From assembly GCA_030685235.1 (NCBI GenBank), contig MU839121.1:248001-312000 (forward strand): a stretch of 64,000 nucleotides of DNA, written 5' to 3'. The notes beneath the pieces are model-generated. The model saw nothing but the letters and a program-made list of their open reading frames with translations, was not told the DNA's origin and ran no database searches. The translations under genes were made by a program, and so were the position numbers. This document shows positions 10,450 to 24,028 of the stretch, piece by piece. How positions within the stretch are numbered: the stretch's first letter is position 1; every line of letters begins with the position of its first letter. The DNA is from Copromyces sp. CBS 386.78 (lineage: Eukaryota > Ascomycota > Sordariomycetes > Sordariales > Sordariaceae).

Positions 10450-13400
10450 CTAATGTTATTAACGCTTCGATAAGCGACTAATACGTTAAATAACCTTTTT
10501 ACGAATACCCTTAAATAATAATTCTAACGGGTATTTATATTCAAATTCCTTATCTTCTCCTTCGAATTCTTTATAAATTCCGTACGTAGTTCCCAAATAT
10601 TATTTTTATCCTAAAAGCTAATTTATTTAATTAAATATTTTATATTTAACGGACCTTAATTCTTTACTATTAAACTTTTAACTTCCTATTCCTCTTAACC
10701 GTTAATTTTAACGAGCTTCAGTAGCGGTACCTTTTAATTAAATAGGTCTAAACCTTATACCGGCTTATAAAAATAGGCTACCGAAATAATTAAGTATATA
10801 CACTAAATTCCTAATAGGTTAAATTTGTAGGCTAAAGGGCTAACTTTTTCTAAAATTCGGTATAATCCTATATATTCGGCGGAAAATTTCTTTTTCAAAG
10901 CGCTTAGTAAATAATAGCCTTTACTAAATCGAAAATAAACTTTATCGCCAACCTCAAATATAACCGGCGAGTATCTAGTATTATATTATTCTTTAGTAAC
11001 TATACTAGCCCGATTAATAAATTTTATAATTTCTAATTAGATTTTTTTAAGAGATTAATGTAAAAAACTCTATAATTAACGCTTCTTCTATATTTAGTAC
11101 TAGTAAATTAAATACCGGCCGAAATTTAAATCTGTATATTAATTTATTAAGAAATAAATTAATTATTAATTATATAGTATTATTTAGGTTATATTATAAG
11201 GCGGCTAATATTAACGTTTATAGAAATATATTAATAGTATATTATATATAGATTACTATTTCGGCTATTTAATTTATATATTTAAATTAATTATCCGTTT
11301 AAGTATAATAGGCCGTTAAAAAGAGAAAATTAACGGCCAAAGCTTCGAAAATACTCTTCCAAATCCCAAAAACGAATTTTAAATTTTAATTATTAATAAT
11401 AATAACCGGTAAGCCCTAATTATAATATTATAAGGTTTATAATAGAACGACTACTTATTCTTTCGCCCCGTACGTCAAATAACCCGTTAATAATAAGACT
11501 TTCTTATTAAATTTATAAATTACAATATATATAATATTAAATTCGTTAAACTTTAGGAGGGACTATATAGTATTAATAAACTTAATTATAAATATATTAA
11601 TAATAAAATTTATTATAATCGTATAATAAGGCCGTAAGAACGTTCGAATTAGTAATAGTTCGTTAAATATTAATTATCGGTCTTATTAATTTTAATAATA
11701 TACTTTATAATACTTAACGTATTTTTAGACTATTTAAATTTTATATTTTATATAAAACTATAATAAATTTACTATTATACGATTAATATTAAAATAATAC
11801 TTTTCGTTGTAAATTAACTCTAATATTTTCTATATACAAGCGCAAAAAATATATAAACGCCTCTCATCCAAATAATCGACGTAGAAGAAAAGGCCGTCGT
11901 TAATTATATAAGGACTAACTAGGAAATTAAGCCTCTTACCTAAGTAATATATATATATATAATCCAACGTATTAATATTCGCAATTAACTATAAAACTCT
12001 ACTATACTTCAAATCGGAAAGGTAAATATCTATAAACATTTATTTAAAAGCGGGAACGATAACTAGTAAAACTATCTAAATATCTAAGGAAATTTCCGCG
12101 TATATAAAGGAAAAAGCGTTAAAACTCTCTAAATAACCGAAATAAAATTAAATATTAGTAAATTCGTCCGAAAGATCGTTATTATTAGCGGCTTTAATTA
12201 TAGGTAACCTTAATAAAACGTTGGGTATAATATTTAATAGTTTTAAAATATAAAAGATATTTAAATTGAATTATAATACCCAATTAATAACGTTAGCGAA
12301 CTTAGGGTTTACTTTCGCTAAATCTATTATTTTTAAGGATATATATTTAACGATATTAATAGTAGAAGTATAATCCGTAATAATATTTATAAATCGAATA
12401 TTAAATTAGACTATCTTCTATAGCTTTTATAATATTTAAAGAATAGCGGCGATCTCTACCTCTATTAAATTATATTTCTTCTTTATTAAAGTCGTTAATT
12501 TTAATAGGAAATAAATAAGTTTAATTATCGTTAATAGGATCTTATTTATATTAAAAATAAATTCGCTATCCTATTTATATTTAAATTAGAAAACGTAAAT
12601 ACTATATATAATATTATTAACGTTAATTTTAATAAATAACGTATCCGTTTTAACGTAATAGTATAAATAGGTTTAATTATATAAATTTTCTTATATATTA
12701 TAAAAAGTTTCGAATTTTTTTTTAGTAGGCTTAAATTTAATTTTAGAAGTATAAGCCTTTCTCGCCTATTTTATCGTTCCTAATTTTAAATCTCCTAATT
12801 CTCGCACTCGTTTTAATAGTTCCGTTTTTTTTATAATTAAATAATTCTTCCTTTATAGCGAATTATAGTATCCTTTAATGCAATTAACCGGTTATACCTA
12901 AATAAATCTCTAAAATATTTAATGTATTAAGGAAATTAAATTTTTAAAACGCTTTAATATAATCCTCTATATATTAATAACTTTAGTCGTTAATAATATT
13001 ACCGAGAAGTTAAATAGATAGAAAAATTACAAATAATTTATAAGCGCCGATATAAATGTAATATTTATTAAAGAGTACTATTATAATACTAATATATTTT
13101 AAATATTCTTTTTTAATATCGTTAAAAATAATAATATTGTTAATATAAATGCGTACGAATAATTAATAATCGGAGAACAATCGGTCTATAAAATATTATA
13201 CGAATATAAACAAATTCTTAAAACTTATTAGTATAACGTTAAATTATTTAAACCTACGAAGGCTAATTACTATTATATAATTATAGTAGAGCGTAAAAAT
13301 TAGTAATTAGTAGAAAAATCCGGTAGTATTAAAAATACTAAAGAATTTCTTACCGACTATTCTATTAATTATATTTTCCTAATTAAATAATAAATAAACG

Positions 13401-13478
13401 TCCGGTATTATAATATTATTTAAGGGGCGAAAATTAACGATTATTCGGGGTTTATCGACGCTATTAACTTTCTACTAT
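10450..13478 (-). pseudogene. Element 1 pol, 3' half: RT, RNase H, integrase, chromodomain
   Basis: Minus-strand reading, ignoring RIP-type stops, gives from high to low coordinates: an RT palm fragment near 13300-13140 (IDRLFSDY, then IYINNIIIF in the place of the YxDD motif); the RT thumb / RNase H connection near 12980-12850; the integrase core at about 11620-11100, including a TAYY..TDN motif equivalent to TAYHPQTDGQSE; an integrase C-terminal region near 11000-10750 (EVGDKVYFRFSKGY); and a chromodomain near 10720-10560 (NIKYLIK..F.DKNNIWE). Invariant Trp, Gln and Arg codons are replaced by stops as RIP predicts. The N-terminal RT part was displaced to beyond 20674 by element 2. Not functional. 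Confidence 0.8.
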
Positions 13479-13699
13479 TGTCACAGGATTAGCCTGTGAC
13501 ATGCCCACCCTGCACCGACCATTGATGTGCCATGCCTAGAACTATAGTACGGTCACGTATAGGGTTATGTGCGCGTACGGACTGGCCTTCTAGGGCTCTC
13601 GCCTATATAGCCAGTCCTCCGCATATATCCTTCCTTTCTTCTCTTCCGTATAATAATGTATATCCTACCCTACCCTTAATAGTACTTTACCCTGTAATA
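13479..13699 (+). repeat. Element 2 left (5') LTR
   Basis: 221 bp. The first ~60 bp retain C and G (TGTCACAGGATTAGCC..), while the 3' half is more mutated than in the right copy. A 67-codon ORF inside is incidental. Confidence 0.92.
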
Positions 13700-16600
13700 G
13701 TTTATTATATTTACTATCGCGCTGCGCGCGCTTAAGGGAAATAGATTTAAATTATATTTAGTATAAAAAGATTATTTAAATCGTATCCGCGATTAAAGAT
13801 TCGACCCCTTACGAACGGGGCAAATAAAGATTCGGTTGTAAATAGTATAATTTAAGCTAGGTAATATAGGTATTAGCTTTATTTTTTTCTCCCTATTTAT
13901 TAATTAAGACGGTGCGTTTAAGGAAACTATTATATCCGTATTAATTTAGTAATTAATAACGGACTAATTACGAGTTATTATTGATAATTTTATTGTAGTA
14001 ACCGCTATCGGAGCTCTTTAAGCCTCCGATATTAACCCTGCGAATTAAGTAATTTACAATACCTTCGTTAAAATATTTATAAATTTCGATAACGATCTTA
14101 CTATTCGTATTCTATTATATTATATTGTAGATTACGCTTTTGCGCTAATATTAGTCTTAATATTCTACGACGTCGCCTTTGCTTATAATTATTTCGTTTA
14201 CGACGATATAGTCGAAGCCCGCTCGCGCGCTTAAAAAGCCGAGGAAGATTTTACTAAATTTTATTAAGAGATTAATTATTTGAATATTTAGAATATTAAA
14301 TTCTAATAAGGGATTAACGAATTTAAATAATCTTTTAACGATTTTAAGATTAATATTTTTAAGTCCTTTTAAAAATAAAAAGATAAGTACGCCGAAATTA
14401 TTAATAAAGTTTGCGTTTAATTTAAGTAAATTTAAGAAATTAAAATAATAGCGATTACGAACGTTAATAGTAGCGGTTATAAGTTGGTATAATTACGTAT
14501 ATATATTATTTTATTTAATGGTAAAGGAATTACTTTATTAAAGAAAGCGGAGAAGTATTACTCCTAGTATATAAAGGTTAAATTATATTAAATTGACGAA
14601 TTAATTTACTTCGCCTTTGAATTTAAATGTTTTTTATATATTGTTAAATATTTTGAAGGCCCCTTTTTTATAGCTATTGAATCGGCGTTAGTTAATATTT
14701 TCGAATATTTAATTAACGATATTAAATAGAAATAGAAAATTGCTATAGATTTTTTTAAGGAATTTGATATTAAATACGATAATTCCGACTTTATTATTAT
14801 TATTCGTTGCGAATTAAATGATTTAAAGATAATTAAAGATATATATTAGGCCGTTTTCGAAGACCGTTTTACTATTTTTATCGATTAATACCATATAGAT
14901 AATATTATAAAGGTATATTTTTTATATAATAAAATTATTAAGGCCGTCCGTAATATTATCGTTTACTAATACCCGCTTCCTGCCGATAACGATTATAGTA
15001 AATAGTTCTAAATAACCTGTTTATTAGTTTAGAGTTATAAAGATAATATTTATTACGAAAAGCTCGCTAACCCTTTTTATAAATTGTTTTTAAATAATTA
15101 TAATATTATTTCGTCTACGGAATAGCCTGTTAATTAGGGCGGTAATACGATAAATTTTAATTTTATATCCGCTATTAATATTATTATATATAGTATAATT
15201 TTGTAAAAGATTTCGAATATTATATAAAAATTGGCGTATATATTTATTACGGTCGTAAGAATTATTTTTCAGCCGTTTACTATAGCCGTATTAATTTTAA
15301 TAAGGATCCCCCCGTTTCTACCCGTAGTGGTCGCAGCGGTTACGGCGGTAGAGGCGGTGGTAAAGGCGGTAGTAAGGGTAGTAATAATAATAATTCTGCT
15401 CTTTAGTAGGGTTAGTATAATTACGGCTAGTAGGGTTATAATTAGTAAAATTATAGTTAATAATATTAAATTAATATTATAAACGTTTAAGCGGCTAATA
15501 ATAACGCTGTAGTGCCGTAATATTAATAGGCCCTAGTTTCCGTATACGTCCCCGGCTTCGTCGGCCTTATTTAGGGTAACGAAATTAATTATATTAATTA
15601 GTAAGGAAATATATAGCCTCTAAATTAAATTGCGATTAGAGGTAACTATTTATAGGATAGATATAGAGGGAGGAGGGTAATATTTTTATATAGTTAAATA
15701 TAATTGAAATTTATAAATCTTTTATAAATAATTATTATAAATACCCTAATTTATTAAATTTCTTTATTTAATTATCCGACGGATTGCGTAAAGTATATTG
15801 TTTAAATTTAGTCGATAGTGGTTGTACTACTTTAAATTTTATTGATAAACGTTTTATTTATTAATATTATTTTCCCTTTTATAAATTTATAATCTTTAAA
15901 ATCCTTTATTTCGTAAACGGGGGCCCTACTAAGGGTAATATTATTTATTTTATAAAAATTATAATAGGGATAGGCTATTATTACGAAATTATTAATCTAC
16001 TTATTTATAATTTAGCCGAAGATAATCCCGTTATTTTAGGTTATTTATAGTTAGTTTACTATTCGTTAAATATTTTATAGCTTTATAATTCGCTTTAATT
16101 TATTGTAGTTTATAAAGAACGTAGTTATTTTTTAAAGGGGATCCCTAATAATAAATAGGAAGCCTTAATAGCGAGTTTAATTGCCTAATTTAATATAGTA
16201 AATTTAATATTTAAGAAAGCTATATACGAGGAGGTCCTAAACGAAGGTAAGCCTAATATTAAATTACGAACGGATACCCTTTATTATATTTCTATTTTTA
16301 TAATTGTAAAATAAGCGGCCTACTAGCGGTTTAATTATTTTCGAAACCGGATTATTTACTATTTAAAAACCTTTGCGATTAGTAAGATACTAGCGGGCCC
16401 CGGTTAAGCCGTTATATTCAACGCTATCCTTTTTAGTGTGATTCCTCTTCTTCTACTATAGATGGTCCTAGTATTTTACTAGGTAGTTAGAAGATTTTGT
16501 ATTATTATTATAGATTATTAAATTTAAATCCGTTGCTTCTATATTTTAATAAGTCTTATTAACCTTAACGATATTAAAGAGTTATCCGCCGCCGCTTTTA

Positions 16601-19600
16601 ATTAGTTAGTAGAGAAATATAGCCTCTAGATTATTTATATTATAAGGGCTAATATAACCGAGGATATTAAGCGTATAATAGAAGAAGATTAATTAGTAGA
16701 AGAGTATAATATTTTAAACCTGTCCGCTTTTAATAATAAATTTATATTAGAAATAATTAAAGAGGTCTTTATAGGTAGGGGATAAAAATATAAGAAATTC
16801 TTTAGTAGTAATTTCTACCGTTAAATCGACGGTTTAGTAAGTAAAAGCGATATAGCTATTTTGAGAGCCGTTAAAGTTTTTAACTCTATTAAAATTAATA
16901 GTACGGATAATAATTTTCCCCGGTATGAGGAAGCTATTAATTAATATTTCGCTATTAATAGTATTGCCCTATATAAAATTACTTCGGAAAATATTACGAA
17001 ATTTTATAAAAAAGCCGATAAACCCTTTAAAATTAACGTATAAATCTAGGTTAAATTACTTTGATAATACTAGTATTATATAAATATTTTCCGTTAAGAG
17101 GGAGTTAAAACCCTTTCCTTTTACTATTCCTACGACTTTAAAATCGAATTCCGCCTAGGAATTACGCCTTTAACTATTCGTAGCCGCCTTTTCAACCCCG
17201 ACGAATTTAACGTTATTAAAAAGTAGATTAATAATATACTATAAAAGAAATTTATTCGGCCGTTATAATTAGAAGTATTTGTTCTAGTCCTTTTAATAAA
17301 GAAATTAAGAAGAGGAGTCTATATTTGCGTAGATTACTGTAGTATTAATAATATTACTTTTAAATTATAGTATCCGTTATTATTAATTAAAAAAACTTTT
17401 AACGCGATTTATTATATTAAGATTTTTATTAAATTCGATATTATTGCTACTTTTAACCGTATCCGTATTAAGGAGGGGTACGAATAGCTTATAGCTTTTA
17501 TAATACGGTTTAATCTATTTAAATTATTAGTAGTCCTATTTAGTTTATAAGGTGCCCCCGGGGCTTTTTAAAATTATATTAATAATATTTTTTATAACGT
17601 TCTTAACGTTTATACGACTATTTATTTCGACGATATTTTAATTTATTTTAATAACGTTAAAGATTATGAGCAGTATATAAACGACGTCCTTATCCGCTTA
17701 ATTAGAGTAGGCCTTAGCGTTAATATTGATAAATATGAATTTTATACGATACGAATAAAATATTTAGGCCTTATTATTATATTGGGAAGTATTGAAATAG
17801 ATCCGGAAAAGGTTAAAGCCGTTACTGATTAAGCAGTCCCCTAATTTAAGAAATCCCTATAATTTTTTTTAAGTTTCGTAAATTTCTACCGCCGTTTTAT
17901 TAAAAAAATTTCAATAATAGTAGGGCTATTATATAAATTTACGAAGAAAGATGTTGTATAGTTGTAGTCCGCTGCGTATAATTCCGCTTTTGAAACTTTG
18001 AAATAAATTTTTACTAACTGACCCGTATTGAAGATTTACAATTAGTTTAAAAAAACGGTAGTCGAAATAGACGCCTCTAATTAGGCCGTAGGAAGTACCC
18101 TATTTTAATATAGGGATAATAGCGTCTTTTACCCCGTTGCCTACTTTTTATTAAAATATTCGAAGAGTAGAGGCTAAAATTCGAGGGTGCCTAATAACCT
18201 TTCGATATTTTAACTGACTATAAGAATTTCTAGACCTTTATAATTAATAAGTAGTTTATTTAGCGTTATATAAGGTAGTCCTAGTTCTTATTATAGTTTA
18301 ATTTTTTAATTAAATATACTTTAGGATTGTAGAACCTTCGCCCTAATACTTTGAGTTGTAAACTTAACGATTATCCCGCTAATATTAATAATAATTATTT
18401 AGTAGTCTACTAGTAGGTATTCTTAAATCTTATATAGTTCGAAGATAGTTACTTCGACCCTTTAAATTTCACTCTTCGCTTAATAAGCGATTACGATGAT
18501 AAATTTATTAATAATATTATTTTAAATAGCTACGAAATTTTAATTTTCTTCTAAGAAGTCGTTTCTTATTTATTGGACCCCGCTTATAGGTAATAAACCC
18601 CTAATATTAAAAAGGTATTTTATAAAGTATTTGTAGAATATTGGGTAATTAATAATAGAGTAGTTAAATAGCGTAATAAAGTTATTATTAATCCTTATAA
18701 TAAAGAATTTTAATTCGTCCTAATTAGCCGTTAATATAATTCCTTTAGCGCGGGATACTTTAGTTATAATGCGATTTATAACCTTCTTTAATACGATTTC
18801 TATTAGGAGGGGATGGTTTATAATATTAGAGTTTTTTGTAAAGGCTATTTCTCCTATATTAAAACGAAATTTTTAAAATAAGGATTTACTAGCCTATTTA
18901 AACTTTTTAAAGTTTCGTTCGCTTTGTAGAAAGATATTTCTATTAATTACGTTACTCCGCTACTTTTAAGTATTTATTTTGGTTAAATTTTTAAGTATAT
19001 TGTTATTATCGTTAATTAATTAATTAAAATACATTATTATATTCTAATAGTAATTTTAGAGGTTGAAGAATTAGTTAATTGCTTTATTGACCGGGTATAT
19101 TACTTTTATAGTTTATTAGATATAATTCTTTTTAATTGCGGTATATAATTCGTTTTATATTTTTGGAATATTTTATATAAGCGGTTAGCTATTACCCGTA
19201 AATTGACTTCCGTTTTCCACCCTTAGATTAATATTTAAATAAAATGTATTAATATAGAGATAGAATAGTTCCTTCGTTTTCATATTAATTAAATATAGAT
19301 TAATTAAGTTAAATAGCTTCTTTTTATTGAGTTTATAAGTAATAATACGATATTATTATTAATTAACGTTTTACCTTTCTTTACTAATTATAATTTTTAC
19401 CCCCGAATAGGTATAAAGCCTTGTACCCCGCTATATTTAGATTTATTACCCGCCTAATTAAAAGAATATTATAAAGTTAACGAATTAATTAATTGGTTTT
19501 AAACGATTTAAAATTTCGTATTATAGTAGACGAAACGTATTTAAATATAGTACGAAAATAATATTAATTATTATCGAATTGATTCCTTTAAATATAAAGA

Positions 19601-20448
19601 GGGGGATTTAATATTCTTTAATACGATTAATTTTATTAATGGCCGATTAATATTGAAACTTTACCTCTGTTAGGAAGGATTGTTTAAAGTTATACGAGCG
19701 GAGTTTTATATAGTATATCTCGCTTTACTTGCGAATATAAAATGCGCCCCCGTTTTTTACGTTTCTATAATCTAGCCTTAAATCGGTAGAGGCCTTCCCG
19801 GCTAAAATACGGTAATAGACGTTAGGGTAAATAACGGAAGGGTTATAGTCTATATAGATAATTACGAAGAATATACGGAGTAAGACTTCGAAAAATTTAT
19901 TAATTATACTTAACTAGGTAATAACGCTTATTAGTACTACTACGTATAGTAGAAAGGAAATTACCAACTAACTCAGGAATTTAAAGCTAACGTTATCGAT
20001 TGCGAAGAGATGATCCTGCGTTTCTATAAGGAAAACCCCGATAAGTTAGTACCTTCCGAAGTATAATAATAGCCCGAATATATTACTAATACTGCCCCGG
20101 CACCCGAGCCCGAGCCCGAGTCCGCTCTTAAGCCCTTTAGACGGCGCTCCGCCCGCTTAGTACGACGAGAAACTACGGCCGTAATCGACCTTTCTACTCC
20201 GCTCCTAGATAGTATTGCGACTATTCGTATACTAATTAAACTATTAAATAAGAGGGTAAAGGAATTTTTGGCCTTACTATGCGGGAAGATACTACGAAGG
20301 TTGTTAGATATTTAGGCCGGCAGGATACCGCCTATAGAGGTTATTAATTATAATAAAATATTGGAGGAGATAGATTTTAACGATTAAATTATTATTTTAT
20401 ATATATATTTATTTTAAAGCTATTAAAACTTCTTTTGAGGGGGGATAG
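13700..20448 (+). pseudogene. Element 2 gag-pol (protease, RT, RNase H, integrase, chromodomain), RIP-inactivated
   Basis: Readable through RIP stops on the plus strand. Gag at about 14000-15500 ends in a Gly/Arg/Ser-rich tail (TRSGRSGYGGRGGGKGG, about 15318-15370). Retropepsin is at about 15800-16080 (active site DSGCTTLNF, later PVILGY). RT at about 17000-17950 has YICVDYCSIN and YFDDILIYF (about 17622). The connection/RNase H region contains FVNFYRRFIKKIS and VVEIDAS (about 17880-18080). Integrase at about 18900-19700 includes AITRKLTSVFHP. The C-terminal chromodomain at about 19920-20050 reads QYYYV-WKG..NVIDCEEMI..ENPDK with RIP stops. A Pro-Glu repeat (PAPEPEPESAL, about 20098-20130) and a basic patch follow. 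The presence of a chromodomain places it among chromoviruses, which target heterochromatin. No intact ORF longer than about 85 codons remains. Confidence 0.85.
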
Positions 20449-20669
20449 TATTATAGGATTAGTTTGTAATATGCTTACTTTATACAGACTATTAATATGC
20501 TATGCTTAGAGTTATAGTACGGTTACGTGTAGGGTTATATGCGCGTACGGACTGGCCTTCTAAGGCTCTTGCCTATATAGCTAGTCCTCTGTACACATCC
20601 TTCCTTTCCTCTCTTCCGTACAACAACGTATATCCTACCCTACCCCCAATAGTACCTCACCCCGTGATA
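20449..20669 (+). repeat. Element 2 right (3') LTR
   Basis: 221 bp. The first part is heavily C-to-T/G-to-A mutated (TATTATAGGATTAG against TGTCACAGGATTAG), while the last ~80 bp are better preserved than in the left copy. Confidence 0.92.
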
Positions 20670-20674
20670 ACTAT

Positions 20675-23600
20675 ATAATAAAAATAGGGTATATAATAAA
20701 AGTAAGCTATAATATAAAGGATATCTTACCTTACGCGTATAATTTATTATATTCCTTATTAAGGAATTCGTAATCTTTAACTCCTAATAAATAGGATTTA
20801 ACAATTCTCCGCTAATTTTACTATCCTTCAACGAAATTGGTATATATCTTATCCTCCTCTTTTATTAGAACGATCCCCCGGTCTCTAAAAATATTGATAT
20901 ATTCATCTAAAAAGCTCTTTATTTATTAAATAAAATCGAAGTCGTTATTATAAATACTAATACCTACTTCGGAAGGAATAGATTCGATATCGTTAAACTT
21001 ATTCAATTTATACGATAGGATATTAAAAACCTCTTTCCGAATTATTACTTCCTTATTATCTTCGGTACTTCGGTCGATATATATAGCGTACTATTTAAGA
21101 GAAAAGCCAATTTATATTTCGGGGGTTAAATAAACTATATTAAATACGTTAAAAAATATAGCCGTCACAATAACCTTAAGTAATAGGCGTATAATTATAT
21201 TAATATAGGTACCTACGGGAATAAAAAAGTTATTATTAAATTAATTTAAATATAAAATTATTTTAAGGGTTTTATTATCTACTATAGTATTTAGTAAATT
21301 AAGTAATTAAATATAAAAATTATAAGCGGGACGTTTACTTAAAAAGCGCCAATTATTAAACTAAATACTATATTAGACCGGAAGGATATTAGAATAGTAA
21401 ATTAGAAGGACTATATTTTATTTAGCGAAAATTTCGGTAATAAAAGTATTTTTTCCTAATTCGTCCTTCTTAGAAAAAACCTTACCCTACACCTTTATAC
21501 CAAATATAAATCTAAACGAATAAAGAACGGTATTATAATTAAATTTAATACTATAATTATAAAGAAAATCCATTCCTAATAATATATTCAAGCCCAATTC
21601 CTCGATTACTAACGCGGAAATTTAGAAATAGCTATTAACCTTAACGCCGTTAACCCTCCCTTCTATATAGAAGTCAAATTCGGCTATAATATCAATAACT
21701 ATTTTCGAATTAATTCTATTTATAATATTCGGCGGGAATTTAATATATTAAATATTAAGGGAAAACTTCTTAATAAACGCCCAACTTACTACTGTCGAAG
21801 AATATTTAAAATTAAAATAAATAATAATAGGAGGCGTATTTAAACTCGATTTAATATTGACCTTTAAATATAATATAGCTTTCTATAAATTTAATATTCT
21901 ATTTCGGGCGGCAATATCTATAATAGCCTCAATAATTTATCCTTCTATAAAAACCAATAAAATATATTAACTTTTATATTAAATATTTAATAATTTAAGC
22001 TTCCGACCGTCTACTAAAATAAATAATCTTAATATAATATCCGCTTCCTTTACCCTCCTACCCTTATTTAAAACCTTTTAAAAAGCTCCGAGCGAAATAT
22101 CTTTAACTTTAGACGAAGGATTAAACGATTTACAAAACGTTTAAACTATCTTTAAACGTTTAAAAATTATAATAAAACTAGAATTAAATAATAAATTTAA
22201 CAATAAAGATTTATCTTTATTATTATATTTAGTATTTATAATAAATATAATATTAATAATAATAATAAAAATCGTATAATTTAACGTTAAGGTTGTAAAA
22301 GCCTAAAATATATTATTAAATATATTAGTATAAAGTACGGAGGAATTAATAAAATAAGTAAAAGAAATATTATTATACCTAATAATAAAATTATCTATAT
22401 TAAATTTAACTACCTCTTCTTCAAAATCACCTATAAAATAGTAACTTTAATTCTCTAAATAATTAACCTTATCCTCTACCTCAAACTCGTCCTCGAAGAC
22501 GGTAACGCTATTAATATAAATATAACGACTATTTCGAAACTTAATCTATTTACCGAATTTCTTCTTAATACGCCGATAATAATTACCCGAATTAATAGTA
22601 CCGGACTTATTAAAATTATTACTAATCCTCCAGAATAGAAATCTAAAACGATTTCTTTTAATAAATCCGTTATTATTCGGGAAAAAGTCCTTCTTATATA
22701 TTCCTTTATTTTCGCCCCAAAACCCAATATAAATAATAAATATAATATCTAATTGGGTTATATTTTTAGGGTTATTATTAAAAGCGAAATAAACTAAGCG
22801 AAAACCTTTAATAAAATTAACGAACTTACCCCGAATTAAATTGGCTTTCTCTTTAACATTATCGATATACTATTTAAAAATATATCCAAAGGTAGGTTTA
22901 GCGTAATAAAACTTCAATTTAAAGTATAAATTATTCTAGAAACAAATATATAATTAAAAATCAATTAAATTACCCTATAATTATATATATTTAAACAATT
23001 CCGTAAAGAAATTACGCAACGCTAAATCGCCTTTCTTATTAAATTTAACGGTAAAACGGTAAATATTAAGCTACTTCTATACTTAATCGGATTTAATCCT
23101 AAAAATATAATAAAAGGCTTCGACAATTTTACCTAAATTATTACTAAATTTAATACGCTCACCCTAAAAGAATATATTAGTTTACTAAAAAAGGGTAATA
23201 CTATATAATAAATACTAAAAATTATTAATAATTACTTCGCGTCGTTTAATATAAATTAAAATTAAATCTTCGAACGAATTAATAAATAAATAATAATCGG
23301 TAAAAACGTTAATCTTACCGTCCGTATAAATTTTATAACGCTTCTTATTTTTAAGGGTATTAAAATAGAATATTCCGATATTAAGAAATTTCTACTAAAT
23401 TTATTTATTATTAATAATACTAGTAAAAATAATCGATTTTCTATTTTTATACTCCTTAAATTCGGTAATACAAATATAAATCTCCTTAAATATATTATTA
23501 AAGAAAAGGGCGTTTTCTAATATAGTACTAATATTATTAGCCTTTTTTAACGGATAAGAGGAATTAGAAGAATTATCGGCGAAATATATTAAAATATATT

Positions 23601-23690
23601 ATTTATTACTAGAAAAAATACTTTAACAGTTATCGAAACGTAATAAAGGGAAACCCTATTAAATAGGAGTAAATTAACTATTAGTAAAAA
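20675..23690 (-). pseudogene. Element 1 gag, protease and N-terminal RT region, RIP-degraded
   Basis: Continuation of element 1 on the minus strand beyond element 2. Around 21080-20830 a frame with few stops (KLNKFNDIESIPSEVGI, then FLDEYINIFRDRGIVL) resembles the RT-proximal spacer of fungal Gypsy elements. The 22000-23690 part gives Asn/Arg/Phe-rich frames (GFIKRNRFRFLFWR near 22680-22600) and a stretch like the gag capsid (LFKYI.L.GNLIDF). No zinc knuckle could be confirmed. An 83-codon minus ORF at 22476-22727 is a fragment of this sequence in an alternative frame. Confidence 0.6.
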
Positions 23691-24028
23691 ATAGTCTTCC
23701 CTTGGGCGGAGCTGGATATGCCCGAGGGAGGCAGTGAAACACCATTCTACCCAAGCTAGGAGATTTTATATATATATATATAAATTTTTTTTTTTTTACC
23801 TTTTAGATTTTTTTCTTTTTATTTTTATATTTTTTCTTAGTTTTTCTTTTTCTTTTTCTTCTTTTCAATTATATATAATAAGGCGAAAACAACGCCGAAA
23901 CCGGAAACGCCGATTTCTGGTCAGGAAGTGCTCCAAAACGAAAACCGATAACGGCAATCGATTTAGGAGGGTTATTTACCCCCTCCGCGATATCCTGCGA
24001 CGACTGTAGTAATAGCGTTGAACCGTTA
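23691..24028. other. Weakly mutated left edge of the LINE-containing insertion
   Basis: Abrupt return to normal composition at CCCTTGGGCGGAGCTGG (about 23700). Then an (AT)n tract and a polypyrimidine run (23775-23870), then GC-rich sequence (GGCGAAAACAACGCCG, about 23881). This is probably the 5' UTR of the LINE. A 91-codon ORF beginning MKHHS runs across the low-complexity tract and is not convincing. Confidence 0.4.

Larger units (their letters stand above)
13479..20669 (+). mobile_element. Element 2: full-length RIP-degraded chromovirus (Ty3/Gypsy) nested in element 1
   Basis: Flanked by 221-bp LTRs (13479-13699, 20449-20669) whose ends form a TGTCAC / GTGACA inverted repeat, with a perfect 5-bp target duplication ACTAT (13474-13478 and 20670-20674). 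A polypurine tract (GAGGGGGGATAG) sits directly before the right LTR. Gag, protease, RT, RNase H, integrase and chromodomain follow in Gypsy order on the plus strand. Total 7191 bp. The insertion splits the RT of element 1. Confidence 0.92.

Noticed and set aside
13532..13735. 67-codon ORF in the left LTR of element 2
   Set aside because: Lies within and across the end of an LTR and has no recognisable motif; incidental.
15231..15482. 83-codon Val/Ile-rich ORF
   Set aside because: Out-of-frame reading of the Gly/Arg-rich tail of element 2 gag.
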